Shown here: piece after piece, positions 15,001-20,396 of the stretch
Layout: each line of letters begins with the position of its first letter
Numbering within the stretch: position 1 is the stretch's first letter
NCBI RefSeq assembly: GCF_026625645.1
Contig: NZ_CP113056.1
Span: forward strand, 3,013,001 to 3,077,000
Reading direction: 5' to 3'
Source of the DNA: Ancylobacter sp. SL191
Lineage (GTDB): Bacteria > Pseudomonadota > Alphaproteobacteria > Rhizobiales > Xanthobacteraceae
Length of the DNA: 64,000 bases
The notes under the pieces: generated by a model
Database searches by the model: none
What the model was told of the DNA's origin: nothing
Seen by the model: the letters and a program-made list of their open reading frames with translations, nothing else
Program-made: the position numbers and the translations under genes

Positions 15001-18000
15001 CGGTCGTCATCGATCTCGGCAACGGCACCGTGCTTTCCGGTGCCGACGTCAAGGTGAACGCCGCGGATAAGAGCTTCTCCGCCGTCGCGGCTTTCCCCGT
15101 GGTGGGGGTCTACCAGATCAAGGCCGTCGTCACTGATCGCAACGACGCCGGTTCCAAGGGGCAGAGCTCCACCACGGTTAGCGTGGTCAACCCGCTGGCT
15201 TCGATCCGCGATGTGAAGGTCAATGGCGTGGACGGCACGGGCCAGCGCTCCAGCGCCGCCGTGGTGAGCGTCGACAAGGGCGACGCGGTGACGGTGAGCT
15301 TCAGCCTGACCGATCCCGGCAAGGATGGAAGCTACACGGTCCAGATCGACTGGCGCGACGGCCGCGGGCCGGTGACGCTGGAGGCGCTGACCACGACCTA
15401 TGACGCGGCGAAGAACCTTACCGTCAAAACTTACAGCGCCACGCAGATATTCACCCGCGCCGGTGGCGTCGAGGCGGACCCGACCCTGTCGATCATCGAT
15501 ATTCTGATGAGCGAAGGCGGCGATACGCCGACGCTGACGGGAAGCATCGCCATCGCGGTGCTGAACGCCGCGCCGGTGGTTTCCGCCTTCACCGTAACTC
15601 CGGAAAGCACCACGGAGCCGGGCGTGGTGACGGCGAAGCTCGTCTTCACCGACAACGACGTGGACGACACGCATGGCGTGATCTTCACCTGGGGGGATGG
15701 CAGCACCACCACGCTGGAGTCGAGCGAGCGCGTGAGCGAGATCGGCGGTGGATACTCCTTCACCGCCACCCACACCTATGCCGACAACGCGGTAGGTGCG
15801 GCAAGCTATGTCGTTTCCGCTACGGTGACGGATCAGGATTTCGGGAGCGCTACGACCACTGCGCTGGCGCCTGTCGTCAATGACGCGCCGTCCTCTCTGG
15901 TCATCGCGCTCGACGAGAGCAAGGTGGTTGAGGGCGGCACCGTGACCCTGCGCGGCAGCTTCACGGATGCCGGCCTGCTCGACACCCATAGTGTCACGAT
16001 CGACTGGGGTTTCGGCACGGATACGGAGCGCTACCAGACGATCAACCTCAATGGCGGCGAGCGCAGCTTCACCGTGGAGCATCGCTATGGCGCGGGGCTG
16101 CGCGCCGCCGCCGCGGCGGCGCCCTTCGGCATCTCCGTCACGGTCGAGGACAAGGACGGTGGCACCGGCGTGAACCGCCTCGCGCCGGAAGTGGCGAGCG
16201 AGCCGCCGAGCCTGTCCGGTCTCAAATTCGCCACCCCTTCAGTCGTCGAGGGGGGCTATGTGCGGCTCACCGGACTGATCGAGGACGCGGATCTCAACGA
16301 CACCCACAGTCTCGTCATCGACTGGGGTGACGGCACGGTGGAGACGCTCGCGGTCGCCGCGACGGATCGCGTGATCGACCTCAAGCACCGCTATGCCCAG
16401 GATGCCCAGAGCGCCCTTGGCATCGATACCTACGCGGTCTCGGTCCGTGTTACCGACGCGCTCGGCAAGAGCGCGGCTCAGGATCTTTCTGTCGCGGTAA
16501 CCAACGCTGCGCCGCAGCTCGGCTCGGTCAGCCTCACCGGCATCGTCGCCGAGAACGGCACAGTCACGCTTACCGGCAAGGTGAGCGATGCCGGCCAGCT
16601 TGATGTGCTCAGCCTCGTCCTCCTCTGGGGTGACGAAGCGGCGGGCGCGAGCCCGGTCACGGTCGACCTCGCGCCGGATGGCAGTTTCACCGCCTCGCAT
16701 CGCTATCTCGACGATGCCCGCTCGGCCGGCCTCGAGGCGGACAGCTACACGGTGACGCTGAGCGCCGGCGATGGCGTGACGCAGAGCGAGACCACCCGCG
16801 CCGTGACCGTCACCAATGTCGCGCCGGTTCTGAACGATGTCGCGGTCACCTCCACCATCGACGAGAACGGCACTGTCACCTTGACCGGCACCGTGACCGA
16901 TGTCGGCACGCTCGACGGCCATGTGCTGACGATCCTGTGGGGCGACGAGGCCGAGGGGGGCGTGGGTCAGAGCGTGACGGTGGGTGCCGACGGCACCTTC
17001 CGCGTGACGCATCGCTACCTCGACGATGCCTTGTCCGCCGGTAGCAAGGTCGACAGCTACACCGTCGCCCTCCGCGTGACGGACGAGGCGGGCGACGAGG
17101 CGACCGCCTCGCGCAGCGTCGTGGTGGTCAACACCGCCCCGAAGCTCACCGACATCGCGCTCACCAGCGCAGTGGACGAGGGCGGGTTGGCCCGCTTGAC
17201 AGGCGTGATCGTCGACGAGGGCTCGCTGGATACCCATGTACTGACCGTCGACTGGGGCGACGGCACGGTGCGCGACTACAGCTTCACCGCTGGCCGCGCC
17301 ATCGATCTGACCCATGTCTACGCCGATGATGGCCGCAGCTTCGGCAATCTCGCCGACAGCTACACGATGAAAGTGTCGGTGAAGGACAATCGCGATGCTA
17401 GCTCGGCGGTTTCCGAGGCCAGCGTGCGGGTGGACAATGTGGCGCCGGAGTTCCACGACGTCTCCGTGACCTCGGCCATCGACGAGAACGGCATCGTCAC
17501 CCTCACCGGGCGGATCAGCGATGTCGGCGTCAATGACAGCCATCTGCTGACCGTGTTCTGGGGCGACGAGACCCTTGGGGCTACGCCGGAAATCGTCACG
17601 CTCACGGTGGATGGCAGCTTCACCGTCACGCACCGCTATCTCGATGATGGCCGCTCCTTCGGACTGGCGACGGACAGCTATGCGGTCAGCCTCACGCTCA
17701 CCGACAATGCGGGCGCAAGCGTCGGGGCCGGGGCTGTCGTGCAGGTCTCCAACGTCGCGCCGGAACTGTCGGACATCATCCTGACGCCGGAAATCGACGA
17801 GGACGGCACGGTGACGCTGAGCGGACGGGTCAGCGATGTCGGCTCGCTGGACAGCCATGTCATCACCGTGCTGTGGGGCGATGAGTCCCTGGGCCAGATG
17901 GGTGAGGTGGTTACGCTCGCGGCGGATGGCACCTTCACTGCCGCTCATCGCTATCTCGACGATGCCCGCTCCTTCGGCCTTGAGGCTGACAGCTACACGG

Positions 18001-19526
18001 TTCGCATCACGGCGGTGGACGACGCCATTGGCGATAACGTGGCGCGGGAGGATGTTGAGACGGCGCAGGTTCTCGTGCGCAACGTCGCACCGAGCCTCCC
18101 GACGGTCGCGGCGACGGCTGAGATCGACGAGAACGGCATCGTTACGCTCACTGGGACAGTGGCGGATATTGGCAGCCGCGACACGCATGAGGTCGTCGTC
18201 GACTGGGGTGACGGCGAGGCTTCGCTGGTAACGGTTGACCCGCTCACCCGCAGCTTCAGCGTCGAGCACCGTTATCTGCAGGACGCACTGACCGCGCTCG
18301 ACACGGCGCGCTACACCATCGCCGTCACCCTGTCCGACAATGCCGGTGCCACCGCGACCGCCGTGCTGGAGACAACGGTCAACAATGTGCCGCCGGTGCT
18401 GGGTGATATCGCCTTCCTTCGGCGCGGGGCGATCCTGCCCGGCGCGGTCGATCTGAGCGGACGCGTCACCGATGTCGGCCTCAAGGACATTCATCAGGTG
18501 AGCATCGACTGGGGCGACGGGCGGTCGAGCACGGTCGCGGTCGATCCGGTGACGGGCACCTTCGATGTCCGGCACTTCTTCGGCCGCAGCGGCGCCTTCA
18601 ACGTAACGATCACCGCCATGGACGATGCTGGCGATGTTTCGGAAGCGCTGTCCATCGTCATGACGGTCACCGTGCCCGATCTGACCGCCACGCCGGAGCC
18701 GAATATCGACGGGGCGCTGGCCGGTTCCACCGGAGCGGATGAAGGCGCGGCGGCACCGGGCGAGGAGGGCCTCGGCGATGCTGGGACCGACATGGCGACC
18801 CGCTTCGGCGCGCCGCCGAGCTTCGGCTTCTTTGGGCGTGACGGCGCCGAGGACGGGGCCGATCCGGAAGGTGACGGGCAGACGATCCGCTTCAATCTGG
18901 AAACCCCGAGCGGCGGGCGGTCTCCCTCGCAATTCGGTGGGGCGGGCCCGACGACCGAGCCCGGTTCTGGGGCGCCCGCATCCACGGGTGGGAGCAGCGG
19001 ATCGGGCCAACCGGACGAGACTCCGGCGGGCAATCAGGGCCAGCTTCGCGAGGGGGGTGCGCCCGCTACTCAGGGACAGTTCCCACCGGAGGGCGACCCC
19101 GCCTCGCGCGGTGCCGCGCTGACGCCGCCGACCCGTCTCACACTGGCCTCGGCGTCCGGTATTGTCTTGCCGGAACTCGCGGTTACGCATCCCTTCGCCA
19201 GCGCCGTCACTCTGGCGCAGCGCTCGGAGGCGGTGATCGCGCTCCGCCCGGTGCTGGAGCCCCGTGGAGATGCTTCCGGGATGGATGCGGATCACCAAGG
19301 GATTCGGGAGACGTGGTCGGCCGTCGGGGGCGCCTCGCTTGCCGCCGGAGGGCTGTTCGCGCTCACCGCCGACCGAGCCTCGGCGCGTCACCGCCGCAAG
19401 CGGGCGCAGGCCCTGCGTGAGGCGCTCGGCCTGCCCGTGAATGATGCGTGGGAAGTTCCCCATCCCTCCGCCGCGCCATTGGCGGGTTGGGGCGAGGGGG
19501 GAGATGTTTCACAGGATTGGCGCTGA
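3..19526 (+). CDS. Giant multidomain surface/secreted protein, 5' end outside window
   Basis: The reading frame is open from the first bases, so the true start lies upstream; about 6507 residues are visible. Modules in nucleotide order: Ala/Gly/Thr/Val-rich beta-strand repeats (about 60-5400), FHA-like beta repeats (5430-6640), glycine/aspartate RTX-like nonapeptides (about 6820-8180), a low-complexity Gly-rich stretch (9225-10450), a tentative beta-propeller-like part (10600-12290), a second RTX-like patch (12330-12960), about 15 PKD-like modules marked by WGDG or WGDE (13080-18690), a Pro/Gly/Glu-rich linker, and a C-terminal weakly hydrophobic stretch followed by RHRRKR. This composition fits a giant adhesin or cell-surface protein. 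The domain types are seen in the sequence; the surface role is inferred from family knowledge. The following genes look like its export cassette. Giant proteins of this style often begin with a special N-terminal sorting region, which cannot be checked here. Confidence 0.9.
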   Translation, partial: LITTDGDVFERDKGGQTAATLKNATVTAGSVAVEATDNAEITAVAGALGLSGNGSGIGAALGWNQISTRTTATIDSATLTTSRAGVTVSAQSNAKIASLAVGAALSGKTAVGASLSVNGILNSVSAEIIGLTFIEALGSGSTGGDVEVSAQDDSSIRSLTGSLALSGGTAVGAGIGVNYIVNDVTSRIAVAGTSSYDGQSEKAFVRTDGDIRVTAREAATVKTLTAGAAGGAQTALGGSVSVNVVDNDVLAAIDGASQVDAGNNVQVLAENEATIIAGAGQIALAGTTALGLSATVLVASTTTTARISSGATVNASARRSKTFTDLEGAARQGVGVEARSNLPLLIIAAAGSGGGSTALAGAASVTTVDDTVTATIGAADGTGGQVTSARDVVVKARGDLELTGVAGSLTLGGSAAIGAGVDVGVLSRTVEASIAAKANVEAQRDVVVTADSSASNLGVSAAGSLGGSAAGALTAGVSVADFTTRAFIGDDATVHARGNVVVEADSDVVLTAISANLTVGGSAAAGIPLAIGVLDVTTQAYVGARAKVSALGEGMAASVKDGTFGQVSDTSPEDSDQSDLPLIVNFDDADVIGSAITVAGHGYKTGQEVTYLANGVALGGLTDGARYYVGRIDDDSFALYRSAAAAASGQAADRVSVTDVDSSTLGRHSLVPTLSLRAPEIDNDSFDEDLDDSSHTGALTSTRKGLSVTAVSTNRFLGIGAGAALAGSAAGTIAGSVAVHDIATTAEIREGARINEGATPFSDAGVFVAAGRSYEALSIGGGLAGSGTVAGALAASGIILSGDTIAQIKGTQAATTLVNAGGDVTVRAQAEADLILVGAGVGVAGKVALAGSFTITDIHTNTKALIDGGVTVTAGADVDVTAADTTDIIQVAGSVGVAGLGGGAGAVDYISVEKTTKALIGDGATVTATNGRVTVGAGSAENVTTVAASLGGGLIAGIGGAVIYIALDSDTTAAIGENASRAPVVDARDVSVAADNKADVTLIAGAGGVGMVGAGGSVAVGTLRNDTKASIGPSAQVTASASVAVTAASDWTVDTTAMAGGAGLGAAAGGVVVFSIGGNLDDSYETDGKTGNALTGDSGSVSDSTSGMLSSLHGKLGTDVSGGPTEGATAADRQARQRLRAWAAPEVEAVGTAVDPAGTSASVRDGALVTVGANGGTGSLTVQATQDVDVTVRAGGAALGLAGVGVGVAVISLDADLAAYVGAGVSVTSATSAAASKVNVAVAARRTTELDVLGFAGAGGGFALGGAVALIRDTSSVSAYIGVRPGDTGTGASLTRVGSVSVRAESTDVIAQTVAAATVGGVAVGVALLSATQNVDVVAAIGDGTQIGENTDGARASSVTVDAVRHTTLKPRDAKVLGRDVPMGLALSAGGISAQAGAILIDVGGSTSASVGEYAEIYADGALRVKADSVVTVQEAKLLGGQIGALAAGLVLVSVSANPRTAVTVGKGAALRGGDVALRAEGRATVSAEGQSASFALDSGSGLSVTVTATPETTVTVEDDASIAGTNIAIGTDADVTLNVTADGRSLALRSAILAKAVAENAQVSQTRIGSATITAGTNLDIVSEASQTLDVTAYGGSGGIIAGSLARASVKNASTTTTSIDSDAELSAGRNLTLDSRTATEMAVDASTNSLGGVSGSSATATADNSSTTLTSVSAKTLTAGEALNVLASVTKLRVTSDAESKTSAGVSDTNATSTIGGTGSSVDVTIEGAAILSGRAVTLKAAQAGIYERARANADMFGLGGDTDSRADLLAKIGTNATVGRNVEINAVTLDVLVDAQADAQFWSNAYRSSALVDFGDATWNRQVEYTRAIDFNGTVKLAGTDAPSIIIDESGRVAKSGITADVTVTDDTVTVGDISAGQGGASRALFRITPSDWDGGASRATIGGGDAKFFAVTGFETLGITNNSNKTLRLGAINATSISAATASIVVEGGTAEGAFVTPTVKQPDTTPAGNVAIASNGSVQLTGAISTTGTVGITSWSFSGGIYGAGAASAIDAASISLAAQYGAVGNAEAAVVIKNGTVTANAYKSVRIDALDDLKVVSISKSFGEGIVTLSAGGGIYAADAGAGTTAAISSVNTLELNAGTLIGSTDAALIVTTHTLSAVAGGLINVVGTGSLTIGTVIARTGDITLATLERSSNGENISLTRTTLVQAKEGAVTLKAADNITMDQTAQIEAGGAAGITLRGDVPSLNGEKQLQTDANGTILTLDGQLKAAKVTIEGGADGDKISISRIESDTSLAVNGLGGADTITFSAANPFLLAGKITVTGGDGSDSVLLDLSSASTSLALGLTTAGSATRVTGLGTSGWLDLAGAAAGDEFEIRTGTGEDRLTVSGVASEALLNLGDGDDAVSVDPTGVSGLLRVRGGAGTDSLFIDASNATSALVGVLENDGLRVTGLGVAAIDLGTYKNVAGSVETLGITLGKGADRFTVEAASASVTTTITSGTATADDGADTILVGDRKASGDFAAIASMLTLLGGADDAVSFSLKADAIANIAFTLGTDMSGRASATYKADGKTATLASFAGFGGTTSVELGAGDDTVMLTGASGAVSIDTGGGNDTVTVSQTRQAVTAKLGAGKDVLVIGEAVASIVVDGGEGHEDAVRLDRSAATDALSVDIHDEAGGVAFDGLLTGAFTSSGIEGIDVALGSGNDRVIVNTTAVAQGALKITVSAGGGNDEVRAISVGGDVFIDGEEGTDTLAVVIPPTIDTSITNRFAKLSKVVERFVADDSTSGAARDWAYNGGILKQDGIVVLDADGADEFVLKAGTSSSDRLTVTSGSGGDVTGVINGDLVLMSADPSIVSQTDPRADFDRLSAILGVISFDGTMGTRFYSEDGFNFTIADANPAGNLALQDHGGRVLTSTAGTTVTMKTSATGGVFSLQGLTLRLAEGASGTVTVTGTTLSGQTVAKSYTVDIAGTPLVFADDFAALTQVSWKLDGTGSLYVDDVKALSLFERDSVVKSLSNTVSATVVQFGTSDASTLTIDTSGATPSISGSWSRPHSSLAIWAVDDVTGVATLTIHGNLKITDNTTVKVIGTRALALNVLGDVEIGASVVFEANGGNAAEGTNGALDRAGTAGAGGGVGGATSAAGTGGTAGTAGEGGDGGLGGAGSRAERRTAGVDPQYHPWGHYHGEWGFAGEDGTAAGASTSGTAGGAGGSGGHAMAGGSAGGSASTVAQGGAAGAAGAGGDGGGVLVDGALTGGRGGGYSDSDDRKPEIIASKEAYKGQTSDALTGASIDGLAGAAGADGAAGKGGSNSGTGLALSAGGGGAAGGSGAGGGAGGSGGGGGGGAGGGGGGSERGPSGLGGEGGDGGSGGDGVAGGAGGAGGAGGAGGGGGGAFAIIAAGKIVALGGGTLAATGGQGSSGSAGSAGGTSSFGTNGSDGTAGGSGVNVDSTGATGAAGAAGGNGAAGGAGGDGAGGSGGAGGTVQLIASDIRINGIDVKVSGGAGGLGGGDAAAGASGSNGRAIVLDNTAYAGGPDDIIGSASVATGHATGSGGVNAMFNGTVETANIVGLQHGAGTAGILLNASGNLLDGRGLDFDAGTIGIQAADPEALVAVMRFDTMAQLSALSGGAITLDQDYAGFDVIVVVNLTGTGTTSGITFNAPKLGINDEADKALTLDGYLTQTWDSAKQQWVTGLTQVDKLLPGQVWITLVRETDTGVTASVVAGGTTLSLAPQDSIIEDGGIAYITIAQEKSAGSSDLQGLDEAVRATTTTGAVFYGIDKSTNTLVVIATDGTVKQAFRQGVEGRTELGALGTITVSATELHVNATNAANETGVAMFTRAADGTLTFNKFEKGARNAESQTATTSSGLFTFTITAWIQSPGSSGATTTLTVDSASASLWSATASGTVTTVVRDGVIDTAIPTHNGGSSTRPTFASLTDMRITGAFVYINAVTSEGVGGQLRFFRDLSTGALSFDAFITSRLISATSNGSSDGSIKSEIRYVARPSLNGFDVYRGGVLIQEVRQGVDNARGATDITDFAVVPGGKYVVALNATGAISIFERDDTTGKVNPRAIQIFRQGSGGATGLVGASSIILGDQVGNRLTVYVTSIGNALQRGGLATFQIDLSEVVTPKDSVVRHQGVDDLIVATGGGADRISYIGAATGVTYVTINTGSGADRVVLSDVGATTVVNLGSGDDTISLRAANAASNITVKGEDGDDSFDIVTTGAGALARVNLDGGEGADSFVIGAVGASASFIVYGGGGNDRFTVYATGLGAIVTLYGDSGADRFDLVRVDASQISVYGDSGSQNVGSDGIDTVNVTGQGMSNGATVNLYGDGGADVLSFDPGSSTLLAYNSAGTQVGSLVFEDGQVAATGSGRVIYSSFGTSAPPPGGTTGRTLLPPTIAFGPVAATQEGSGIVLKVAVSDIGSAALVNGLISFDLDGDGQYGDKFAPVVNGQAMLTLSWLDLLAIGILGDGSFTFAALATNEDGLSAYASVRVTVNDTKPQVGVTVAASTVTFGAAATVRFSSTDTSEEDVPTGWRIDWGDGTVKTYGAGVREASHVYETPGSFQVTVGVFDQDNPTTPTTATPVTMSVVMPAPSTTPGAGDTVVLADATMVAGGAVQLSVTAMGLPTSYVWSVNNVVVAGLSGAAPTLNWEQAKAAGIIANGTFANAISVDVIYGSGGSATSTTRRADLTVTNAVPTFTAFSQLKAGTEGASTPDTQTVIGFTGATDAAPYDAARLRYDFDFNGDGTWDLTDEMTATVAIPAAYALRSGSFIVAGRVKDTSGATALGYASVTIADIAPTVTITDTGTVKEGDPVTLNLTATDPGFIDPTQSVLVGDRITGWTIDWGDGATVSLDAGASKAATHSYGAQGTYTVKVTYFDSEGLTGTRTHRVSVSNAAPVLSAVNAPTTIAEGTPFRITGAMADAGIADARTLTVNWGDGSNADYDFAAGTTTFDISHVYATDSGGVARMVFLTLKDDDGGSDATALSVTVTNAAPVVTELAVSSATLDQMQQVLITGRYSDAGSGDSHSVVIDLGNGTVLSGADVKVNAADKSFSAVAAFPVVGVYQIKAVVTDRNDAGSKGQSSTTVSVVNPLASIRDVKVNGVDGTGQRSSAAVVSVDKGDAVTVSFSLTDPGKDGSYTVQIDWRDGRGPVTLEALTTTYDAAKNLTVKTYSATQIFTRAGGVEADPTLSIIDILMSEGGDTPTLTGSIAIAVLNAAPVVSAFTVTPESTTEPGVVTAKLVFTDNDVDDTHGVIFTWGDGSTTTLESSERVSEIGGGYSFTATHTYADNAVGAASYVVSATVTDQDFGSATTTALAPVVNDAPSSLVIALDESKVVEGGTVTLRGSFTDAGLLDTHSVTIDWGFGTDTERYQTINLNGGERSFTVEHRYGAGLRAAAAAAPFGISVTVEDKDGGTGVNRLAPEVASEPPSLSGLKFATPSVVEGGYVRLTGLIEDADLNDTHSLVIDWGDGTVETLAVAATDRVIDLKHRYAQDAQSALGIDTYAVSVRVTDALGKSAAQDLSVAVTNAAPQLGSVSLTGIVAENGTVTLTGKVSDAGQLDVLSLVLLWGDEAAGASPVTVDLAPDGSFTASHRYLDDARSAGLEADSYTVTLSAGDGVTQSETTRAVTVTNVAPVLNDVAVTSTIDENGTVTLTGTVTDVGTLDGHVLTILWGDEAEGGVGQSVTVGADGTFRVTHRYLDDALSAGSKVDSYTVALRVTDEAGDEATASRSVVVVNTAPKLTDIALTSAVDEGGLARLTGVIVDEGSLDTHVLTVDWGDGTVRDYSFTAGRAIDLTHVYADDGRSFGNLADSYTMKVSVKDNRDASSAVSEASVRVDNVAPEFHDVSVTSAIDENGIVTLTGRISDVGVNDSHLLTVFWGDETLGATPEIVTLTVDGSFTVTHRYLDDGRSFGLATDSYAVSLTLTDNAGASVGAGAVVQVSNVAPELSDIILTPEIDEDGTVTLSGRVSDVGSLDSHVITVLWGDESLGQMGEVVTLAADGTFTAAHRYLDDARSFGLEADSYTVRITAVDDAIGDNVAREDVETAQVLVRNVAPSLPTVAATAEIDENGIVTLTGTVADIGSRDTHEVVVDWGDGEASLVTVDPLTRSFSVEHRYLQDALTALDTARYTIAVTLSDNAGATATAVLETTVNNVPPVLGDIAFLRRGAILPGAVDLSGRVTDVGLKDIHQVSIDWGDGRSSTVAVDPVTGTFDVRHFFGRSGAFNVTITAMDDAGDVSEALSIVMTVTVPDLTATPEPNIDGALAGSTGADEGAAAPGEEGLGDAGTDMATRFGAPPSFGFFGRDGAEDGADPEGDGQTIRFNLETPSGGRSPSQFGGAGPTTEPGSGAPASTGGSSGSGQPDETPAGNQGQLREGGAPATQGQFPPEGDPASRGAALTPPTRLTLASASGIVLPELAVTHPFASAVTLAQRSEAVIALRPVLEPRGDASGMDADHQGIRETWSAVGGASLAAGGLFALTADRASARHRRKRAQALREALGLPVNDAWEVPHPSAAPLAGWGEGGDVSQDWR
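60..5400 (+). repeat. Beta-strand repeats of the giant protein
   Basis: The encoded protein repeats a loose unit of roughly 50-90 residues. Each unit has a strand of the type V-x-V-x-A-x-(S/D), then a Gly/Ala-rich turn (A-G-x-x-G-G-x-A-x-G), then T-x-A-x-I-G. Units differ enough in DNA sequence to be old. They probably stack as a beta-solenoid; that fold is inferred. Confidence 0.7.
9225..10450 (+). repeat. Gly-rich low-complexity segment of the giant gene
   Basis: About 400 codons dominated by GGC, GGT and GCG, encoding runs of glycine and alanine interrupted by Ser, Asp and Glu. It includes a G9 homopolymer at 9911-9919 that codes for part of a seven-glycine run. It sits between the first RTX-like patch and the propeller-like part and may be a flexible spacer. 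The reading frame is intact in this sequence. Confidence 0.8.
16250..18400 (+). repeat. Tandem PKD-like modules with a period of about 310 bases
   Basis: Seven consecutive modules repeat at about 105 residues. Each has an opening I-D-E-(N/D)-G-x-V-T-L-(T/S)-G strand, a WGDG or WGDE turn, and a closing H-R-Y-L-D-D-(A/G)-x-S tract followed by D-S-Y-x-V. The closing tracts lie near 16390, 16697, 17012, 17320, 17631, 17946 and 18270. Regular spacing and close similarity indicate recent tandem expansion compared with the more divergent PKD-like modules at 13080-16200. Confidence 0.85.
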
Positions 19527-19599
19527 TTGAGGTAATTTAATACCGCGATCGAATGCCAGTCCCCGGCCTTACGGTTCTCAAGAAACGGATCGACGAGAT

Positions 19600-20373
19600 A
19601 TGTCCGACCTGCCGCTGTTTTATTCTTCGGTGGTGCCGCTCGACAGCCAGGCGCACCGCTCCCACCGCATCGCCACGGCGCAGGCTCCCTTCGCCTTCGC
19701 CGCCGGGGCGCATCTCATTCCGGCGGTGGTCGACGAGTTCGCGGCGGCAGCGCGGGAAATCCCGGTGGTGTTCGCACCGGCCGGCACGCGGTATGCGGCG
19801 GTGTTTCTGTGCGGGTTGAAGCCGCAGAGCAACCTGTTCGTGGATGCGCAAGGTCGGTGGACCGCCACCTATCTGCCGGCCTATCTGCGCCGCTATCCCT
19901 TCATTCTGGGCGAGCGGCAGGGGGGCGATCCGCTTGTCTGCGTTGATACGGGCTTTGCCGGCTTCGCCCCGGATGAGGACGGGCAGGCGCTGTTCGACGC
20001 GGAGGGCAAGGCGACGCCGGCTCTGAACGCCATGGTGAAGCTGGTGACGGACTACGCCAATTCCGCCAAGCGCACCGAGCTTCTGGGCAGCAAGCTGCAG
20101 GAATTCGATCTTCTGCGCAGCGTGACCATCGATGTGCAGGGCGCCAACGGCCCGAGCGCGAGCATTCACGGGTTGTCGATCGTCGACGAGGCCAAGTTCG
20201 CGGCTCTGCACGACGCGGCGCTGCTGGAGCTGCGGCGGCTGAACCTACTGGGCGCGATCTACGCGCATCTGTTCAGCGTCGGCGCGACGCAGACGCTGTC
20301 GGCCAAGCTGAAGGCAAATGAAGCGACGGCCGCAGAGACTGGCGCAGACGCTTACGACAAGAGCGCGGCCTGA
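19600..20373 (+). CDS. SapC family protein
   Basis: A 257-residue protein matching the SapC family (first described beside S-layer export genes of Campylobacter; biochemical role unclear). It is cytoplasmic-looking, with no signal peptide or membrane segment. Family-like features are the N-terminal FYSSVVPLDS-type start, the internal LPAYLRRYPF element, and a C-terminal part with LLGAIYAHLFS. It begins 73 bases after the giant gene and ends 23 bases before the membrane fusion gene, so it is probably co-transcribed with both. SapC-family genes often accompany large repetitive surface proteins and type I-like exporters, which supports a role in handling the giant protein before export; the exact role is inferred only. 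Confidence 0.85.
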   Translation: MSDLPLFYSSVVPLDSQAHRSHRIATAQAPFAFAAGAHLIPAVVDEFAAAAREIPVVFAPAGTRYAAVFLCGLKPQSNLFVDAQGRWTATYLPAYLRRYPFILGERQGGDPLVCVDTGFAGFAPDEDGQALFDAEGKATPALNAMVKLVTDYANSAKRTELLGSKLQEFDLLRSVTIDVQGANGPSASIHGLSIVDEAKFAALHDAALLELRRLNLLGAIYAHLFSVGATQTLSAKLKANEATAAETGADAYDKSAA

Positions 20374-20396
20374 CGGCGCAGGGGAGATCGGCGCCC

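Noticed and set aside
12249..19463. Very long open frames on the minus strand opposite the giant gene
   Set aside because: They lack recognisable domains, are rich in Arg, His, Gly and Asp as expected from the complement of GC-rich codons, and mirror the plus-strand repeats.
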